Source: Cognatundibacterium crateris
Lineage (GTDB): Bacteria > Pseudomonadota > Gammaproteobacteria > Burkholderiales > Burkholderiaceae_D
Assembly: GCF_010078235.1 (NCBI RefSeq)
Contig: NZ_JAABOS010000006.1
Span: 62,001-126,000 of the forward strand
Length of the DNA stretch: 64,000 nt
Direction of reading: 5' to 3'
Shown: positions 9,849 through 19,340 of the stretch, in pieces
Layout: each line of letters starts with the position of its first letter
Position numbering within the stretch: the stretch's first letter is position 1
The notes under the pieces: generated by a model
What the model was told of the DNA's origin: nothing
Databases searched by the model: none
Seen by the model: only the letters and a program-made list of their open reading frames with translations
Program-made: the position numbers and the translations under genes

Positions 9849-11282
9849 TTGCCCCGTCATGTTTTTTCTCAGCTACTGAGCCTGACAGCCTTACTGGCCG
9901 CAGGCGGTGCGCAAGCCGCGACCAGCGCTTGTCGCGTGCCCGATTTTCCTCAGGAAGTGCAATGCGGTGTGGTGTCACGCCCGCTCAATCCGGATCAGCC
10001 TGCCGGTAAAAAAATCGACGTACATTATGTAGTGTTGCCATCCCAGGATAAAAACAAATTACCGGATGCGGTGTTTTTGCTGGCCGGTGGACCTGGTCAG
10101 AGCGCGGTACAGGTCGCGGGTTTTGGCCAGGCTGTGTTGGGACGTCTGAATAAGCGGCGCGATCTGGTGTTTGTCGATCAGCGCGGTACTGGCCGCAGCG
10201 CTTCGCTCAGTTGTCCTGAGCTGGAAGCACGCGATGAGGTGCTGGATGAGGTGCAGACAGAACGGCGCACCGAGGCTTGTCTGAAACGCCTGCAAAGTTT
10301 GCCGCATGGCGAACTGGGGATGTACACCACCAGTATCGCGGTGCAGGATCTGGAGGCGGTCAGACTGGCGCAGGGCTATAACAAAATCAATCTGGCCGGT
10401 GCATCGTATGGTACCCGCGTTGGTCTCGAATACCTGCGTCAGTTCCCAGGCTCAGTCAGACGACTGGTGCTGGATGGTGTAGTGCCGCCCGATATGGGCA
10501 TACAAAGCGCTGATGCACAGGCGGCACTGGATGGGCTGTTCACGGATTGCGCCAAGCAGGAGCGCTGCAATCAGGCTTATCCGCAACTGGCACAGCGCTG
10601 GCAGCATTTACTGAACAGTCTGCCTAAGCAAGTGACACTGACACACCCGCGTACCGCAGCCACGATGAAGCTGGAGCTGAGTCGTGATCAGGTCTTGGGT
10701 ATGGTGCACCGTACCCTTTATACGCCAGCCTTGACCGCAGGTTTGCCCTACGCGATATCGCAGGCGGATCAAGGGAATTTTCAGGCTTTGGTTGGCCTCA
10801 GTGGCTCGACCAATTTGCCCGGCCCGGCCGCAATCAATTACGGTATGCATTACTCGGTCTGGTGTAGTGAGGCAATGGCTAAACCCTTGCCTGCGGCGCG
10901 CAATGAATTTGAAAAACTGATGAATGGCATGTATGAAAAAGCCTGTAAAAACTGGCCGCGCGGCAAAGTACCTGAGGCTTTTTATCAGATACCGGTGACT
11001 GCCGCGCCCGTCATGCTGTTGAGCGGTGGTATCGATCCGGTCACGCCGATACGCAATGGTGCCGCAGTTGCACAGGCACTGGGTGCCAATGCACGGCATA
11101 TCACGGTTGATAACGCCGGTCACGGACTGCTCGCTCACTCATGCGTGCGCGATGTGGTGGTTCGCTTTTTCAGCGCCAAGGAAGATAAAGAAGCCCTGGC
11201 GACTGACAGCAGTTGTGTACGTCAGATACCCAGACCGCTGGCATGGATGCCAGTACAGGAAAAGAAGGGAGCTCAGCCATGA
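9849..11282 (+). CDS. Exported alpha/beta hydrolase, S33 peptidase-like with TAP-type C-terminus
   Basis: A 477-residue secreted hydrolase resembling the prolyl/tripeptidyl aminopeptidase group (S33). The signal peptide ends near AQA (23). The oxyanion motif GGPGQSA is followed by VDQRGTGRSA, the nucleophile elbow GASYG (Ser186), Asp396 in SGGIDPVTP and His425 in NAGHGLL, giving a full catalytic triad. The start is TTG, with AGGAG 6 bases upstream; the nearby ATG at 9860 is out of frame. The stop overlaps the next ABC gene by 4 bp. The natural substrate is unknown; a peptide ester or N-terminal peptide is likely. Confidence 0.87.
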   Translation: MPRHVFSQLLSLTALLAAGGAQAATSACRVPDFPQEVQCGVVSRPLNPDQPAGKKIDVHYVVLPSQDKNKLPDAVFLLAGGPGQSAVQVAGFGQAVLGRLNKRRDLVFVDQRGTGRSASLSCPELEARDEVLDEVQTERRTEACLKRLQSLPHGELGMYTTSIAVQDLEAVRLAQGYNKINLAGASYGTRVGLEYLRQFPGSVRRLVLDGVVPPDMGIQSADAQAALDGLFTDCAKQERCNQAYPQLAQRWQHLLNSLPKQVTLTHPRTAATMKLELSRDQVLGMVHRTLYTPALTAGLPYAISQADQGNFQALVGLSGSTNLPGPAAINYGMHYSVWCSEAMAKPLPAARNEFEKLMNGMYEKACKNWPRGKVPEAFYQIPVTAAPVMLLSGGIDPVTPIRNGAAVAQALGANARHITVDNAGHGLLAHSCVRDVVVRFFSAKEDKEALATDSSCVRQIPRPLAWMPVQEKKGAQP

Positions 11283-12112
11283 TTATCGTCGACAATCTGC
11301 ATAAAGAATTTGTACGCGTAGGTAAAGCAGAAGCGCTGACCGTGCAAGGCATAGCCCGTTCGCTGGGTTTGATGAAAAAACAGCCTGAGCTGGTGAAGGC
11401 AGTCAACGGCGTCAGCTTCAGTGCGGAGGATGGTGCGATTACCGGCTTACTCGGCGCGAATGGTGCGGGTAAAACCACCACGCTGAGAATGATTGCCGCC
11501 TTATTGAAACCGGACTCAGGTTCGATACAGGTTGATGGTGTCACTGTGCAGCCAGGTGCGCAATCCACTCAGTCACAAATGGGTGTGTTATCGGATGCGC
11601 GTGGTCTGTATCCACGATTGACGGCACGTGAAAACATACGCTATTACGGTTTGCTGCATGGTCTGCAGGCAGACGCGGTGGATGCCAGAATCTCCCAGCT
11701 CGCGCATTGGCTGGAAATGGAAAAACTGCTGGACCGGCGTACTGATGGTTTCAGTCAGGGCGAGAAAATGAAAACCGCGCTGGCGCGTGCATTGGTACAC
11801 GACCCTAAAAATATCATTCTGGATGAACCGACCAATGGACTCGATGTCGTCGCTACAAGGGCACTGCGCGAGTTTTTACGCTGGTTACGCTCAGCAGAAG
11901 GCGGCGCCAAATGCATCATTTTTTCTACCCATATCATGCAGGAAGTGGAACGTCTTTGCGATGATGTGGTGATCGTGGCACAAGGCCGGAATGTGGCGCG
12001 CGGCACGGTACCGCAATTACTGGATTTAGCGGGTAAACCGGACTTTGAAGACGCCTTCGTGAAACTCGCATTTTTAAATGATGCCGACGCTGTGAAAGGA
12101 GTGCCGGCATGA
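11279..12112 (+). CDS. natA: ABC transporter ATP-binding protein (NatA-like)
   Basis: The ATPase subunit of a two-gene exporter. Within 277 residues it has Walker A GANGAGKTT (59-67), signature SQGEK (159-163) and Walker B IILDEP followed by TNGLD. The ATG at 11279 overlaps the previous stop (ATGA); an upstream extension in the same frame lies inside the hydrolase gene and is rejected. The pairing with the following NatB-like permease and 4-bp overlaps on both sides indicate one operon with the exported hydrolase. NatAB of Bacillus exports sodium, but the substrate here cannot be deduced. Confidence 0.88.
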   Translation: MIIVDNLHKEFVRVGKAEALTVQGIARSLGLMKKQPELVKAVNGVSFSAEDGAITGLLGANGAGKTTTLRMIAALLKPDSGSIQVDGVTVQPGAQSTQSQMGVLSDARGLYPRLTARENIRYYGLLHGLQADAVDARISQLAHWLEMEKLLDRRTDGFSQGEKMKTALARALVHDPKNIILDEPTNGLDVVATRALREFLRWLRSAEGGAKCIIFSTHIMQEVERLCDDVVIVAQGRNVARGTVPQLLDLAGKPDFEDAFVKLAFLNDADAVKGVPA

Positions 12113-13272
12113 TGGCTACCATAGAAATTCTGAAAAAAGAATTACGCGATGCCTTGCGTGATCGCCGTACCCTGATGACTGCGCTGATCAGCTCTTTGCT
12201 GGGGGTACCCATCATGTTGGTGATCTTTTCAGCCATACTGTCCCAGGTCGAAACCCAGGAAGAAAAGCGTATCGTGATCGCGGTCGGCATGGAGCATGCG
12301 CCGCAACTCGAGAACTTCATTCTGCGTCAGGGTTATCAGATTCAGGCGGCAGCAGCCGATTACGAAGCTAAGTCACGCAATAAGGAGCTGACCCAGCCGG
12401 TGTTGCTGATCCCGGCAGACTTTGAAAGCAAGCTGCTGAGCGCTGAGCCAGTCCGGCTCGAGCTGGCCTACGATACCTCGAATCGTCAGGCTGAATTCGG
12501 CCTGCGGCCTTTGCGCCGCTTGCTTGATGCGTTTGTACAGGAGAGCATGGTGATGAATCTGACCATGCGTGGTATTTCTCCTGACTTGTTACAGACGATA
12601 GAAATCCGTGAGCGCCATCTGCAAAAACCGGAGGAACGCAAAACCACGCTCACGGAAATGCTGCCCATGATGGTATTGATGGCGATCGTGGTGGGTTGTA
12701 TGTACGCGGCGATCGACACCACCGCCGGTGAGCGTGAGCGTGGTTCGCTGGAACCATTGATGATGAACCCTGTGAGTGGCTGGCAACTGGCCGTCGGTAA
12801 ATGGGGCGCGGTGGCGCTGGTCGGTATGGGGGTGGTCGTGCTCACGATCTTCAGCTTCTTTCCTACCCAGTGGCTGATTAAGAATGAGACCCTGCGGGCT
12901 GCATTTCAATTTAATCTGAAAGACGCCTTCGGTTTCCTGTTCATCTTATTGCCTTTGGCGGCCAGCGTCGCAGCCTTACAGATCGCGATTGCGCTGGATT
13001 GCAAGAGCTATAAAGAGGCACAGGTCAGGAATCAGATCGTCACCATGTTTATCCCTTTTGTATCGCTCGCACCTATCCTGTTTCCGGGGCGTGAACCAGC
13101 CTGGTTTCAATGGGTGCCAGTGCTGGCGCAGAACCAGATGATGAATCAGGTGCTCAAGGGCGAAGCGCTGAATTTCCCGGCTGCCGGTGCCGCACTGATC
13201 GTCTGCAGCGGAATCACGCTGACCGCCTTGCTGTATATCGCACAAAAAATGCGTAAAGTGGTGATGGTCTGA
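12109..13272 (+). CDS. natB: ABC-2 type permease (NatB-like)
   Basis: The membrane subunit of the exporter, 387 residues. One transmembrane helix lies near residues 20-45, then a large extracytoplasmic region (about 50-185), then about five helices (190-385), the usual NatB/ABC-2 layout. The motif GERERGSLEPLMMNPVSG-like around 206-222 is typical of this permease group. The ATG overlaps the natA stop by 4 bp. A strong terminator follows 30 bp after the stop. Confidence 0.87.
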   Translation: MMATIEILKKELRDALRDRRTLMTALISSLLGVPIMLVIFSAILSQVETQEEKRIVIAVGMEHAPQLENFILRQGYQIQAAAADYEAKSRNKELTQPVLLIPADFESKLLSAEPVRLELAYDTSNRQAEFGLRPLRRLLDAFVQESMVMNLTMRGISPDLLQTIEIRERHLQKPEERKTTLTEMLPMMVLMAIVVGCMYAAIDTTAGERERGSLEPLMMNPVSGWQLAVGKWGAVALVGMGVVVLTIFSFFPTQWLIKNETLRAAFQFNLKDAFGFLFILLPLAASVAALQIAIALDCKSYKEAQVRNQIVTMFIPFVSLAPILFPGREPAWFQWVPVLAQNQMMNQVLKGEALNFPAAGAALIVCSGITLTALLYIAQKMRKVVMV

Positions 13273-13305
13273 GCAGGTCTGAGCTTGAGCAAGGAAGTTG
13301 AAATA

Positions 13306-13336
13306 AAAAAAACCGGGAAAAATTCCCGGTTTTTTT
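13306..13336. terminator. Bidirectional rho-independent terminator
   Basis: A 14-bp A/T-flanked stem, AAAAAAACCGGGAA against TTCCCGGTTTTTTT with a 3-base AAA loop, lies between the convergent natB and rapZ genes. T-runs on both strands let it stop transcription from both sides. Confidence 0.92.
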
Positions 13337-13361
13337 ATGCATCATTTCCAGTGCGCTGCGC

Positions 13362-14225
13362 TTAATGCAGGCGGCGATGGCGTATCAAAACTTGTTCCGT
13401 CGTGAGGAATTGTTGAGTCAGTTTTTCCACCATATAAACAGAGCGGTGCTGGCCACCGGTACAGCCTATCGCCACCGTCAGATAGCTGCGGTTATCTGCC
13501 TTAAACGCAGGTATCCATTTGCGCAGGAATTGCAGGATATCCTGATACATGTCCTGCGCCATGGGTTGTCCATCCAAAAATTCTATCACCGGCTCATCGC
13601 GTCCGGTCAGCGGGCGCAGCGCCAGGTTATAGTGCGGATTCGGGATCATGCGCACATCGAATACCAGGTCGGCATCCAGTGGAACGCCACGTTTGAATGC
13701 GAAAGACTCAAACATTAGCGTCAGTGGAACGTGCTGTATCTGAATAAATTCTTTCACCCATTTGCGTAATTGATTGGCGTTCAGATCAGTCGTGTCTATC
13801 ACATGCGCACTGGCCTGGATAGTCGCCAGTATTTCTCTTTCCTCATCTATGCATTCGGTTAAGGTCAGATGAATCGATGCATAGGCATCGATGCCCATGC
13901 GATGCGATAAAGGATGGCTACGGCGTGTTTCTGAAAAGCGTGCGACCAGCGATTCTGTGCTGGCAGTCAGGAATAAAATTCTGACGGTATGGCCAGCCTG
14001 ACGCAGTTTTTCTATGGTGGCTGGCACCGTGGTCAGCAAATGCGCGCTGCGGGAATCCATTGCAATCGCAACCGTTTGTTGTGACTCGCGTTCCAGCGTG
14101 TCTATCAGTTCCGGTAACAGTGAAGGCGGCAGATTATCGACACAGAAATAACCAGCGTCTTCCAGCACATTCAGCGCCACCGATTTTCCTGAACCGGAAA
14201 TACCTGAAATCAGTATCACATCCAT
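13362..14225 (-). CDS. rapZ: RNase adapter protein RapZ (YvcJ-type P-loop NTPase)
   Basis: RapZ-family proteins bind nucleotides and RNA; in E. coli RapZ hands the small RNA GlmZ to RNase E and so controls glmS. The 287 residues show Walker A GISGSGKS (8-15), the DNLP motif just after, and the conserved C-terminal GCTGGQHRSVY region. It starts 2 bp after hprK, so the two are co-transcribed. Whether a GlmZ-like target exists in this organism is unknown, so the conserved name is used for the family rather than the E. coli pathway. Confidence 0.93.
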   Translation of the reverse strand: MDVILISGISGSGKSVALNVLEDAGYFCVDNLPPSLLPELIDTLERESQQTVAIAMDSRSAHLLTTVPATIEKLRQAGHTVRILFLTASTESLVARFSETRRSHPLSHRMGIDAYASIHLTLTECIDEEREILATIQASAHVIDTTDLNANQLRKWVKEFIQIQHVPLTLMFESFAFKRGVPLDADLVFDVRMIPNPHYNLALRPLTGRDEPVIEFLDGQPMAQDMYQDILQFLRKWIPAFKADNRSYLTVAIGCTGGQHRSVYMVEKLTQQFLTTEQVLIRHRRLH

Positions 14226-14227
14226 GC

Positions 14228-15169
14228 TCAGTCTCCCGCTTCCATGGCACGACGCTGGCGTTCCATAAAGTCTTCCAGTGTATTGATGCCGCGCAGCTGC
14301 AGGATAGTGTTACGTACCGCCGCTTCCAGCAAGACCGCAATATTGCGACCAGCCGCGACCGGGATCACCACTTTGCGTATCGGCAGGCCCAGCACTTCCT
14401 CGGTGTGCGAATCGATAGGAAGGCGTTCATAATTTTCTTCCAGCGTGCTGCGTCTGACCAGATGCACGATCAGCTTCAAACGCATTTTGCGCCTTACCGC
14501 CGTTTCGCCGAATATGGTTTTAATATCGAGTAAGCCCAGGCCGCGTACTTCCAGCAAATTTTGCAGTAATTCTGGACAGCGGCCTTCTATCATATTCGGT
14601 GCAATGCGTGAAAATTCCACTGCATCATCCGCCACCAGGCCATGGCTGCGTGAAATCAGCTCCAGACCCAGCTCGCTTTTGCCTAAGCCGGATTCACCGG
14701 TAATCAGTACACCTACACCCAGCACGTCCATAAAAACGCCGTGCATGGTGATGCGTTGCGCGAGTTTTTTCGACAAATAAACACGCAGATAATCGATGAC
14801 CTGTGCTGATGGATAGGGCGTGGAAAACAAGGGGATATTGTTATCGTCGCAGGTAGTCAGAAACGCCGGTGGCGAATCCAGACCCTGCGCTACGATCAGT
14901 GCAGGCGGGCCACCGGCCACCAGTTCACGGATCAGATTAGCGCGCGAAGCATTGGATAAACGGTTGTAGTAAGCAAGTTCCTGATGCCCGAGTACCTGAA
15001 TACGGCCAGGATGAATCAGGTTTAAGTGGCCGACCTGATCGGCCGAAGAAGCGGCATCGCCAGTGATTTGTTTATCCGCTCCGGCAAAGCCGGCAAACCA
15101 GCCCAGCTGCATGATGTCGCGGTTGTCGTCGTAGATTTTTTGTATCGTTAATTCTGTAAATATTGGCAT
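14228..15169 (-). CDS. hprK: HPr(Ser) kinase/phosphorylase
   Basis: Phosphorylates and dephosphorylates HPr on the regulatory serine. In Gram-negatives lacking sugar PTS permeases this acts in regulation rather than sugar uptake. The 313 residues have the N-terminal HprK domain, the P-loop GESGLGKS (158-165) and the HprK signature [12 protein letters not shown] (206-217). It is flanked by ptsN and rapZ, forming the classic ptsN-hprK-rapZ block. Confidence 0.95.
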   Translation of the reverse strand: MPIFTELTIQKIYDDNRDIMQLGWFAGFAGADKQITGDAASSADQVGHLNLIHPGRIQVLGHQELAYYNRLSNASRANLIRELVAGGPPALIVAQGLDSPPAFLTTCDDNNIPLFSTPYPSAQVIDYLRVYLSKKLAQRITMHGVFMDVLGVGVLITGESGLGKSELGLELISRSHGLVADDAVEFSRIAPNMIEGRCPELLQNLLEVRGLGLLDIKTIFGETAVRRKMRLKLIVHLVRRSTLEENYERLPIDSHTEEVLGLPIRKVVIPVAAGRNIAVLLEAAVRNTILQLRGINTLEDFMERQRRAMEAGD

Positions 15170-15206
15170 GGCGGGGAAATCAACAATCTGCGAAGACGAT
15201 CAGGCG

Positions 15207-15680
15207 TTAAACAGCAGGAGGTAAATTCGGGCGCCAGGCCAGAATTTTATCGTAGACGACACTGGCATCGGTCTCAGTCTGTAATTCATCACGGAATGCT
15301 TCATTGGACAGCATTTCAGCGATTTCAGAGAGTATGGCCAGATGCTGTTGCTGTACATTGTCAGGCATCAGTAAAAAAATCAGCAGGCTGACCGGCTGTC
15401 CATCCGGCGATTCGAACGGAATCGGATCTTTGAGGCGCACAAAAGCAGCAATCGGCGCTTTCAATCCCTTGATGCGACCATGGGGAACCGCAACGCCATG
15501 CCCCAGCCCGGTTGAACCCAGGCGCTCCCGCGCGAACAGATTATCCGACACGGTGGAACGGGCGATGCTGCAGTTATTTTCAAATAACAAGCCTGCCTGC
15601 TCAAATGCTCTTTTTTTGCTGGATATTTCCAGATCCAGCAGCACATTGGAAAGGGGCAGAATTTTTGCAATATTTGTCAT
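15207..15680 (-). CDS. ptsN: PTS IIA-like nitrogen-regulatory protein (EIIA-Ntr)
   Basis: Phosphocarrier at the end of the PTS-Ntr chain, regulating potassium, nitrogen and stress functions. The 157 residues contain the EIIA type-2 core STGLGHGVAVPHGR with the phospho-acceptor His67. The spacing to hprK (37 bp) indicates one operon. Upstream, where rpoN and hpf are usually found, there is instead a GGDEF/EAL gene on the same strand. Confidence 0.94.
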   Translation of the reverse strand: MTNIAKILPLSNVLLDLEISSKKRAFEQAGLLFENNCSIARSTVSDNLFARERLGSTGLGHGVAVPHGRIKGLKAPIAAFVRLKDPIPFESPDGQPVSLLIFLLMPDNVQQQHLAILSEIAEMLSNEAFRDELQTETDASVVYDKILAWRPNLPPAV

Positions 15681-15752
15681 GGTGCGAAGAAAGTACAGCT
15701 GCGATAGGAGCTAGACATGCAAATTATAGGCTGGAAATGGATGCTCAGTGTA

Positions 15753-15768
15753 ATTAACTTAAGTTAAT
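15753..15768. repeat. 16-bp perfect palindrome at the end of the GGDEF/EAL gene
   Basis: ATTAACTTAAGTTAAT spans the stop codon of the GGDEF/EAL gene and lies 73 bp upstream of ptsN. It is a perfect dyad with no spacer, AT-rich, and could be a regulator site for ptsN or a chance palindrome. Confidence 0.3.
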
Positions 15769-18472
15769 CATTGTGCCAGCTGCGCTGAAACAAGGTTTCA
15801 AATTCGGCCGCAGGTACCGGGGGGCTGAAGTAATAGCCTTGCATCTCCTGACAGCCTGATCCGGCCAGGAATTGCATCTGCTCACGGTTTTCCACGCCTT
15901 CAGCGGTGACGCTCATTTGCAAGGCCTGACCCATCGCGATAATCGCACGGGCCAGCGCGACGGAATCCGGGTTGTGCGGGATATCATGAATAAAAGAGCG
16001 GTCTATCTTCAGGTTATCAATTGGAAAACGCTGCAAATAAGACAGCGAAGAAAATCCGGTACCGAAATCATCTAAGGAAATACTGACACCGAGCTGACGC
16101 AGACTCTCAAACATAGGCAGCAAAGTATCGAGGTCTGCCATCAGCAGCCCTTCGGTAATTTCCAGCTGCAGTGCATGGGCGGGTAAGCCCGTGCGCTGCA
16201 AAGTGCGCTGTATGAACTTACATAAGCCGGTATCCTGAAACTGTTTGGGCGAGATATTGACACTGATGACCAGATCCGCATGATGCTGTTCGCGCCAGTA
16301 CTGGGTTTGCTGGCAAGCTTGTTCCAGTACCCAACGCCCAAGCGGCAGGATCAGGCCGATTTCTTCCGCAATAGGGATAAACTCGGCCGGAGAAATCAAG
16401 CCCAGTCCCGGCATCTGCCAGCGCAGTAATGCTTCGGCCCCAACGATGCTGGAGTTGCTCAAACATAGCTTAGGCTGGTAATACACGCGGAATTCCTGCT
16501 CTGCCAACGCACGGCGCAGGTTGGTTTCCAGCGAGTAGCGATGCTGGGCCCGCACATTGAGTTCGGTGGTAAAGAACTGGTAATTATTGCGGCCACATTC
16601 TTTGGCGTGATACATCGCAGAATCGGCGCAACGCATCAGTGTCGCAGCATCCTGGCCATCATGCGGAAAGACGCTGATGCCTATCGAGGTGCCCAGATGA
16701 TATTCATTGCCGTCTATGATGAATGGCTCGCGCATGCGCACCAGTACCCGTTCACCCAGTTCGCGCAGATAGAACGCATCTCTGACTTGTTCCGCAATGA
16801 TTACGAACTCATCGCCACCCAGGCGCGCCAGCATATCGGTCTCGCGTATACAGGAATGCAGGCGTTCGGCGACATTGCGCAACAGGCTGTCGCCAGCCGC
16901 ATGTCCCGCAGTATCATTCACATTTTTGAAGCGGTCGAGATCGAGAAAGAGTAAAGCGACATGTTGGCGATGCTGTTTGGCCTCGCTGATGGCTTTATCC
17001 AGCCGCTGATTCAACTGATGCCGGTTCGGCAGGCCAGTCAGGGCATCAAAACTGGCCATCAGATTAAGCTGGTGCTGGGTTTCTCTTACTTCTGTGGTGT
17101 CGGTAAATGAAATCAATACGGCCGAGGCATATTGACTGTTTTTGCCGGAAATCGGTAAGCAATTGACCAGCAGCCAGACCACAGAGCCATCCTGCAATTC
17201 CATGCCTATCGACAGATCCAGTATGGCGGTTCCATTGCGGAAAACCTGTGAAGCAGGGTCTTCGCCCAGTTTCAATGCATCGCCATTTTCAGTGAATATA
17301 CGTTTGAAATAGCGGTGACGGCGTCCGACCGAGCTGATATCTGCAATTTTGAGGATGCGCAGTGCGGAAGGGTTGGACGTCAGGATCTGACCGCCCGGGC
17401 CTATCACCATGATACCCTCAGTCAGGTTGGTCACGACGGAACGGTAGCGCTCCTCGCTCTCTTCCAGACTTTGCTCCATGTTCTTTTTGTCGATGGCCAG
17501 TGCGATCAGACCGCAGGCATCCATAATCATGGCTTGTTCATCTTCATCCGGCGCATGTGGATGCTGGTAGTACACATCCACCGTACCCAGCAGCGAGCCG
17601 AAGGCCGTACTGATGGGAGTAGACCAGCTTGCATGCAAGCCATTGTCCGCGGCCACTTGCCGCAGCTCACCCCAGACCGGACTGTGCTGTATATCCTGTA
17701 CGATAGTGACCCGGTTTTTCAGTATCGTCGCTGCGCTACAGCCATTGTTTTCCTGTACTTTCAGCTGCAATATCCGTTTTACAAACGCTTCCGGTAGCGA
17801 AGGGGCGGCTCCCAGATTCAGCACTTGCAGTTCCTCATCGACCAGGCTGATGGCGCATAAGGCACCGTTGTCCAGCAAGCGCTCCATGCGATCGCACACA
17901 TCTTCCAGGATATCGGCCAAAGGCTTATCCAGTGCGATCATTTCCAGGATTTCTTTTTCGTGGTGCAGCGCTTCGTGCACCCGGCTGCTCTGGTGTTTGA
18001 CTTCGTTGATTAATTGCTCAATGGTTTGCTGCGCTGGGGAAGGGCTTTTGTAGTGCCGTGCGCTGAGTAAAATTGCGGTCTGTTCGCCGATCAGCAAGCC
18101 TTTGCTGTAAACCTCTACGTCTACAGTCTGCCCATCCAGTCCTACGCATTGATAGTACTGTGGGCCAGGAATACGTTCGTTTTTTCCGAGTTCAAATAAC
18201 TGGCGTACCGCAAAGTGATACTGGCCTGTCAAAAAATCTTCTGGCCGCATTCCCATGATCTGCTCGGTGTTACTGGCTTGCAGCAGCTCCAGTCCTGCCT
18301 GGTTGGCATAGGCGATTTTCTGATCGAGCAAAACAAAGATCGCATCCGGCTGCATGTCCAGCATGGCGCTATGCCATTCTGGGCTGACGGTGAGCACAGC
18401 TGGCGCAGGCTCAAAATTAGGTTTGGACGGTATCACGACAACGTAAAAACAAGGCAGCAACAAGTTCAACAA
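15764..18472 (-). CDS. PAS-GAF-PAS-GGDEF-EAL cyclic-di-GMP signalling protein
   Basis: A 902-residue soluble sensor for c-di-GMP turnover. Order: PAS (about 33-140), GAF (165-330), PAS (340-465), GGDEF (475-640) and EAL (650-895). GGDEF 552-556 is intact and preceded by an RETD inhibitory site (543-546). The EAL domain keeps EAL at 680-682 plus NISPKQF, LEITEG, DDFGTGFSSL and TAEGVE, so phosphodiesterase activity is likely. No transmembrane helix is evident. The TTG at 18472 has no clear ribosome-binding site, and internal starts (GTG codon 13, ATG codon 37) are possible. The ligand is unknown. Confidence 0.9.
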   Translation of the reverse strand: MLNLLLPCFYVVVIPSKPNFEPAPAVLTVSPEWHSAMLDMQPDAIFVLLDQKIAYANQAGLELLQASNTEQIMGMRPEDFLTGQYHFAVRQLFELGKNERIPGPQYYQCVGLDGQTVDVEVYSKGLLIGEQTAILLSARHYKSPSPAQQTIEQLINEVKHQSSRVHEALHHEKEILEMIALDKPLADILEDVCDRMERLLDNGALCAISLVDEELQVLNLGAAPSLPEAFVKRILQLKVQENNGCSAATILKNRVTIVQDIQHSPVWGELRQVAADNGLHASWSTPISTAFGSLLGTVDVYYQHPHAPDEDEQAMIMDACGLIALAIDKKNMEQSLEESEERYRSVVTNLTEGIMVIGPGGQILTSNPSALRILKIADISSVGRRHRYFKRIFTENGDALKLGEDPASQVFRNGTAILDLSIGMELQDGSVVWLLVNCLPISGKNSQYASAVLISFTDTTEVRETQHQLNLMASFDALTGLPNRHQLNQRLDKAISEAKQHRQHVALLFLDLDRFKNVNDTAGHAAGDSLLRNVAERLHSCIRETDMLARLGGDEFVIIAEQVRDAFYLRELGERVLVRMREPFIIDGNEYHLGTSIGISVFPHDGQDAATLMRCADSAMYHAKECGRNNYQFFTTELNVRAQHRYSLETNLRRALAEQEFRVYYQPKLCLSNSSIVGAEALLRWQMPGLGLISPAEFIPIAEEIGLILPLGRWVLEQACQQTQYWREQHHADLVISVNISPKQFQDTGLCKFIQRTLQRTGLPAHALQLEITEGLLMADLDTLLPMFESLRQLGVSISLDDFGTGFSSLSYLQRFPIDNLKIDRSFIHDIPHNPDSVALARAIIAMGQALQMSVTAEGVENREQMQFLAGSGCQEMQGYYFSPPVPAAEFETLFQRSWHND

Positions 18473-18696
18473 AAAAAGTCAGCTGCGTTCTGATCGGCGC
18501 TAGCGACTCACATAATATGCTTCTTAGGACCTGTGTGGAAATGCAAACTGGTGTCAGTTTTATTGCATTTGTTACATGAATTACGACGTATGATCCGGCT
18601 GCTGCGTATCCGCATGCATGCCTGGTCATTGCTTTATGCCATCAAATTGACACAAGGCAATGATCATCGCAAATACGGATGGCGTCCGTCAATCGT

Positions 18697-19275
18697 TTAG
18701 TTTAGATCGATGCGTACGAATAGCAATAAAACGTCACCATTGCCTTTGTTTTTAGAAAAACGCGGTACATAGGCCGCCATCAGCTTACTGTGACGGGTAC
18801 CGACTGAGGCGACCGGCAATACGGCCGGGAAGGGGAAGCCACCAAAATAGTCGGTGCGGCTGATCAGTAAGCCAGTCGCGCCTACGCCGACTTCCAGTTT
18901 TTCAGATAATGGTTTAGTCCATTGATAGGCATAGCCGACCATAGGCTGGGGCTTGAAGTGGGAATCTGAAATCACCATGCCATAGATGGATTCTTCATTA
19001 TCCTTTTCATCACGCATGACTTTGCTGAAACCCAGTCCCCAGGCGCGTTCATTCAATTCAGCGATACGTTCTGGGGTGTAGGTATTACGTCCATGACGCG
19101 CATAACCCGACAACATCAGAGACAGCTGTCCATTGTCATACAAGCCAACGGCCTTGTTTTTATATTTTTCCCACCAGCTGGTGTCGGTTTTTTCCTGAGC
19201 CATGGCGGCCAAGGGTAGTGCTGCGGCCAGACATAGGCTAACGCGTAGCAGAGTTTTTGTGAAATAAGACTTCAT
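18697..19275 (-). CDS. pagP: Lipid A palmitoyltransferase PagP
   Basis: Outer-membrane enzyme transferring palmitate from phospholipid to lipid A, which modifies resistance to cationic peptides. The 192-residue precursor has a signal peptide ending AMA (about 26). Similarity to E. coli PagP is seen by eye: GYARHGR with the catalytic His61, NERAWGLGFS, SDSHFK with Asp104-Ser105, and FPAVLPVASVG. The C-terminus ends in a beta-strand (LLLFVRIDLN). All three catalytic residues are present. In other bacteria pagP often responds to low magnesium or peptides; no regulatory site was identified here. Confidence 0.88.
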   Translation of the reverse strand: MKSYFTKTLLRVSLCLAAALPLAAMAQEKTDTSWWEKYKNKAVGLYDNGQLSLMLSGYARHGRNTYTPERIAELNERAWGLGFSKVMRDEKDNEESIYGMVISDSHFKPQPMVGYAYQWTKPLSEKLEVGVGATGLLISRTDYFGGFPFPAVLPVASVGTRHSKLMAAYVPRFSKNKGNGDVLLLFVRIDLN

Positions 19276-19340
19276 GGGTCCAGTCGAATAAGAAGTTAAT
19301 TAAGTAGCTAATGGTTTAAATGAAAGTGTGTGCAGGGTGT

